Shown: positions 60,169-64,000 of the stretch, in pieces
How positions within the stretch are numbered: the stretch's first letter is position 1
How the letters are laid out: every line of letters starts with the position of its first letter
Origin: Ceriagrion tenellum
Lineage: Eukaryota > Arthropoda > Insecta > Odonata > Coenagrionidae
NCBI GenBank assembly: GCA_963169105.1
Contig: OY720636.1
Coordinates: forward strand, 143,087,747 to 143,151,746
Reading direction: 5' to 3'
DNA: 64,000 nt
Notes under the pieces: generated by a model
The model's database searches: none
What the model saw: only the letters and a program-made list of their open reading frames with translations
Told to the model about the DNA's origin: nothing
Made by a program: the position numbers and the translations under genes

Positions 60169-60963
60169 ATCTAAACGCTATTAAAGAAACTGTACTCGTG
60201 GGTCAGTTTCTTTCGGGTCGCTCTTGCGTATTCCGATCGGGCCGGCTCCAGCCGGTTTCGTTCGGGCCGAATCGGATCGGGAACTGAACCAATGCGATCC
60301 GACCCTGCGAACTTTCTCCTTTTGTCCCACAAAAAACATTCTGGATGAAGCGCGTTTTTTCCAATGCCGGAAAAACCTTGCATATTCGCTGTCGACCGAG
60401 GGAAGCTTGATGAAGTATGTTGGAATTGAGAAATCGCACGGTTTGAAGGTATTTTTCATTTCATCGACTCTTGTTGCATTCAACTACATATTATGACGTT
60501 GTTCGTATGAGAAATGTGATGGATTTGCTGTGAAAAAATTTTGTCTCTTTCACGCAGAAATGATCATTCCGATATTGAAAAGTGTATAATAAATGGCTTT
60601 GGTAAATGGTCCATTACTATCATACTGCTTTTAATTGAATATAACTCCTTATTAGCTTCCTCCATAAACTCTGTAATCATTTGAGTGAACGCATTGATAT
60701 TTCCACAGCTGGGTCAGTAGTCCTTTGCAACGGCACAGATTAATAATTGGAGTGGAAAATTACTGTTGTATTTAATGTTCACCTTTAACTCTTAAATCGT
60801 TTTCGCTCGAGCGAAACTGATGGTAATAATAGAATAAAGCTTGCTTAGAAGGATTTTTGGCGACTATCTACTCAAATGTTCACCATTCGGTGCTTTAATT
60901 GCGAAGTGTATTTTGTTTGTAAATGTTTAGTGTCCGAGTGTCCGCTCACGGTTGGTCAGCTAC
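60169..60963. other. Unassigned non-coding stretch
   Basis: A GC-rich patch at 60210-60300 (CGGGCC- and CCGGTT-type motifs) gives open frames in several frames on both strands; none is recognisable. Confidence 0.45.
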
Positions 60964-61335
60964 TGCCCAGGGGCCTTATTCAGTGAGGACTCGACGAGGT
61001 CGCACCTCGGAAAGTCTGTAGACATGACATCAAAATCCCAATGACTCTTAAGTTTTGAATGACATTATTTGAAAATTTCGAGTCTGTGACGTTTTAATTC
61101 CATCTCTTTTAAGACTCAATATATCCAAATCCATGCCGAACAGCCCCCAAGCCTCCTTTGCAGTAAGGTCTTGGACTTTCCGAGCCTCGACAGTGACGAA
61201 ATTTCCAGTCGTCACATCCGGGAAAATGTCGAGTAGGACCATTCAAAAGTTGAGATCTGTCGGGGTCTATGACGTCACATACTAGGGTTGTCCGAATTTC
61301 CACGGAGTCGAGTCCTTGCTGAATAGGGCCCAGGG
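60964..61335. mobile_element. Family A repeat, inverted arrangement
   Basis: The left end (GGGGCCTTATTCAGTGAGGA, CTCGAC) is mirrored at the right end (GTCGAGTCCTTGCTGAATAG, GGCCC). The right half (about 61180-61335) matches 24119-24290 of family A (TTTCCGAGCCTCGACAGTGACGAAATTTCC). The left half resembles it in the opposite direction. It is either two head-to-head truncated copies or one element with ~110-bp imperfect inverted ends. Confidence 0.65.
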
Positions 61336-63371
61336 TTTGCGCGCTTTCCGTCGCGGTGTCACTGCGTGCCGGTCGCCGCTCTTAATTCGGCACAGATGTC
61401 CTCCTCCCCCCCCCCTCCCACCCCCCCACACGTCCCCGTAATTAATTTCGTACCATTCGAGAGAGTCGTTTGGTGAGGCAACCAAGCGATTGAATTAATG
61501 TCAGTTTTTAATGGCTCTCCGCGATTGGCCTTGAAACACAAAAAATATATGCATGCATGAATTGGTGCTCCGCGACCGTGGAACGATATCTGTTCCAATA
61601 TTCGCGATTTGCCTTCGTCGCTCATAATTTTCTTGAGTAGTCACTCTTCGTGATAATCCGACCGGCCGAAGGAGAAACTCCGAATATCGAACGATGAAAA
61701 AATATCATAAAAGATCGATAATTGGTCTGCATCTGATTCGCGTGCGTCACTCATCTCGCTGAAGTACGTGCTGAACATGAACTCTTTCAAGGCTTAGCTC
61801 CAAGGCCGCGAGAACTGTTTTATACTTGGGGATAAAATATTTTCCAAGAGTGTGATCAGTTTGAGTTTTGTTTCGTAACCTCTTTTGATTATCAAATAAT
61901 GCGAATCACTGGTCAATCCTCATGCCTAGCGCCTAGTCTTTTTCAAATTACTTGATGGTATGCGATGAATGCCGGATTACCCGCGGCATAATGGGAATCA
62001 GAGCTCAAATGAATCATAATTTTTGCCTAGATATCGTTTGTGGTGATGAACCCACCAGATTATGCTTCCGAGAGGTACAATTTTTAAAGCGACTCCCTTT
62101 AACCCTAGTTAAAAGGAAATATGTTAGAAGAACAAGTGTTCATGCAGGAATGCATTGATGTAGTAGCTTGAAATGAGGTTTGCAAATGGAAAACGACTGT
62201 CGGGAGGAAATCAATGCAGCTGACACATCTTTATGGTCCCGCATCTGAGACTTAAACTAGTGCTTGAATATGTCTTAACTTTGGAATGTGGAGGTATTCG
62301 GGATTTCTCTACATGCAAGGGTCAGTGTTCTTTATTATTTGAAGAAGGAGCCAGGAGGAGGATAATTAGCCGCACCAATAGTTTCAGAGATTGCTCCCAA
62401 GGTCAAGTACAATGTTGCTTGTTGTTTATTTCATATTTTTATGCTGTTTATTCCAAGGCTTTCCCTTAGCTTCGTATATTGTTGGTTTCAAGTTACTCCC
62501 CTTTAATAGAGCTTGTTTGCGACATGGAATGCAGTCGGATGATAGGTCCGTCTCAATCTAAAACTCTATCCTAATTCTGTAGAGGATAGTTGAATGTATA
62601 CATCTTCCACTTCATTAATTATATCTTCGTTTATTCCTCAAAGTTAATTGTTTTTTAGCATCCTCTGCAAGTATTCTACATTAGGAAACTTGCGGGTAAC
62701 ACGAAGGAGATACTTGTATAGACAATTTAAAAAAATCGGACATACCAGCGATTCCTATGTGTCTGTAATCTTCTTGTCTAGGGCTTCGAATACTTCTAAA
62801 AATTTGCTATTTCTATTTTTGTCCCTGGTCCCGCAAGTTTCTTCTCCGGTCTAAAGATTTGGTGATAACGATTGTAAAAAAGTTCAAGAAGTGTTGTTCT
62901 AGACTTCCTTCTCAGTCGTAGACCCAAGTGTTTTTTGAATCAAGGCTATTCATCCTGATGTTCCATATGGCAGAGCAGAAGGATATAAGGGCGTATTGCT
63001 TCCGTCACCTCGCTCCGGATAGCGACCGAATCGCCCATTGGTTTGAAAATGACGAAACTTTTTGCCGGTTCTGTCCAGCGCGAATTTTCGCAAAATATAA
63101 ATTAAAGGAAATCATTAAATTGGGGCCATATTCTTCTTAATTTTCAGAGTGATACGAGAGAACCGTCAGTTCTAAAAAAAGAAAGTCAAGCGAAAAAATT
63201 AATAACATTGTATTTGATTCTCAAAAAAATAAATGGTTTAATTAGTTGACGGATTGCTTTAAAGTATCTAGTGTTAATCGCTGCGACCATTTAACTTAAA
63301 TACTCTGAGATTTGGAGTCTACCATATTGATCACATTCTGAGTCCAAATGAAATATTGTTGACATTATTAA
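61336..63371. other. Unassigned non-coding stretch
   Basis: C-rich run near 61406-61430. No gene or element recognised. Confidence 0.5.
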
Positions 63372-63510
63372 CTAGAAAGATGAATGAGAAGAATTACGAG
63401 GGAAGACCAAGAATGAAACGCATGGGCAAGTTATGAAGAACGTTGGAAATAATACGAGTAGGAATGAAATGCCTTTCAGAGAGGAGAGTGGAGTGGAGGA
63501 CTGCAGCAAT
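63372..63510 (+). pseudogene. LINE C-terminal tail fragment
   Basis: The + strand reads EKNYEGRPRMKRMGKL, one stop, TLEIIRVGMKCLSERRVEWR and TAAIRI. This resembles the GGRPRM-Y…V-D…SY-EMK-LA-DR-EWR-AAN end common in arthropod LINEs. The antisense 87-codon frame is its shadow. Confidence 0.45.
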
Positions 63511-64000
63511 TCGGATTGGTTGGAGATGCTACTGTATGGAGATGCTTGAATAAATACAGGTATTAAATTCAGAAAAAAAGATTCAGACGTGCGTCGTATT
63601 GGAACTTTATGAATGGATAAAAAAATTAGCAACATGCCGAAACTGAGAACGACAATAATTAAGACCTAGGCCCCCTGTGGGTAATGTGTTACATCGAAAC
63701 GCAAATTGTATGTAAAGCTACTTTTATTGTTTGAACATTTAAAATAGTTTTTTCCGCATAAATGAAATATATTCTTTCTAGTCAATCAATAATTGCAAAT
63801 GAACCTGTCATATTGTATGCGAATCCTACCAAATTTGTGACTCATCGAGATTAAAAATTAATACATTACTTAAAGTGAAGGAATTTGCCATATCTCATTC
63901 TCTGTTTAACAAAAAACCTTTTGCTTTAAAATGGTGCCGTGGATGAGAGATTCTCCCACCAACCAGTCGACCTCATAGTCGACAACCTCTCTCCATCAAG
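63511..64000. other. Unassigned non-coding stretch
   Basis: AT-rich; nothing recognised to the window end. Confidence 0.5.

Overview
The window looks like non-coding, repeat-rich DNA from a large animal genome, most likely an arthropod. The reasons are an AT-rich background, long intergene-type stretches whose open frames are short and unrecognisable, a Penelope-like element (PLE) with a GIY-YIG nuclease, LINE 3' ends typical of arthropod genomes, several tRNA-derived SINE families, a short Helitron-like element and several small terminal-inverted-repeat (TIR) elements. I found no host protein-coding gene that I can support. The window could be intergenic or lie inside a large intron. The species is not determinable from what I can see.

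Layout. Bases 333-2519 form a near-perfect palindrome. Each arm (1145 and 1000 bp) carries the 3' half of a PLE, head to head around a 42-bp centre. The arms differ by a 144-bp change and one G in a homopolymer. The 144 bp is a 131-bp piece of the element's own 3' region plus a 13-bp target duplication, so it looks like a secondary retro-insertion into one arm. Next comes a foldback element (2536-2825) and a 102-bp (TA)n tract. From 3 to 24 kb there is mostly unassigned DNA with scattered tRNA-like SINE heads, one 5'-truncated CR1/Jockey-type LINE (13083-13640) and a ~300-bp repeat family (copies at 18634, 24029 and 60964).

The 24-31 kb region is the densest: degraded C-terminal ends of a second LINE family on both strands, a longer but broken CR1/Jockey-type LINE (25296-26430) with a nested 159-bp insertion, copies of SINE family B, a TIR element, and a SINE with a clear 12-bp target duplication (30375-30680). 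The 31-50 kb region holds two TIR elements (one with an 8-bp target duplication), a 36-bp perfect palindrome, a head-to-head SINE pair, and a 46-bp-arm palindrome whose 45-nt loop has a PLE/hammerhead-like motif. The 50-64 kb region holds a 215-bp Helitron-like element, a 405-bp TIR element, several direct duplications including a 133-bp pair that looks identical, a 71-bp minisatellite and one more LINE tail.

There is no pathway or operon here. What links the parts is transposition: autonomous families (PLE, two LINEs) survive only as 5'-truncated or broken pieces, together with the non-autonomous SINEs and TIR elements. The recurring theme is inverted, head-to-head pairing of copies, and a stem-loop followed by GAAA appears in three of the palindromes.
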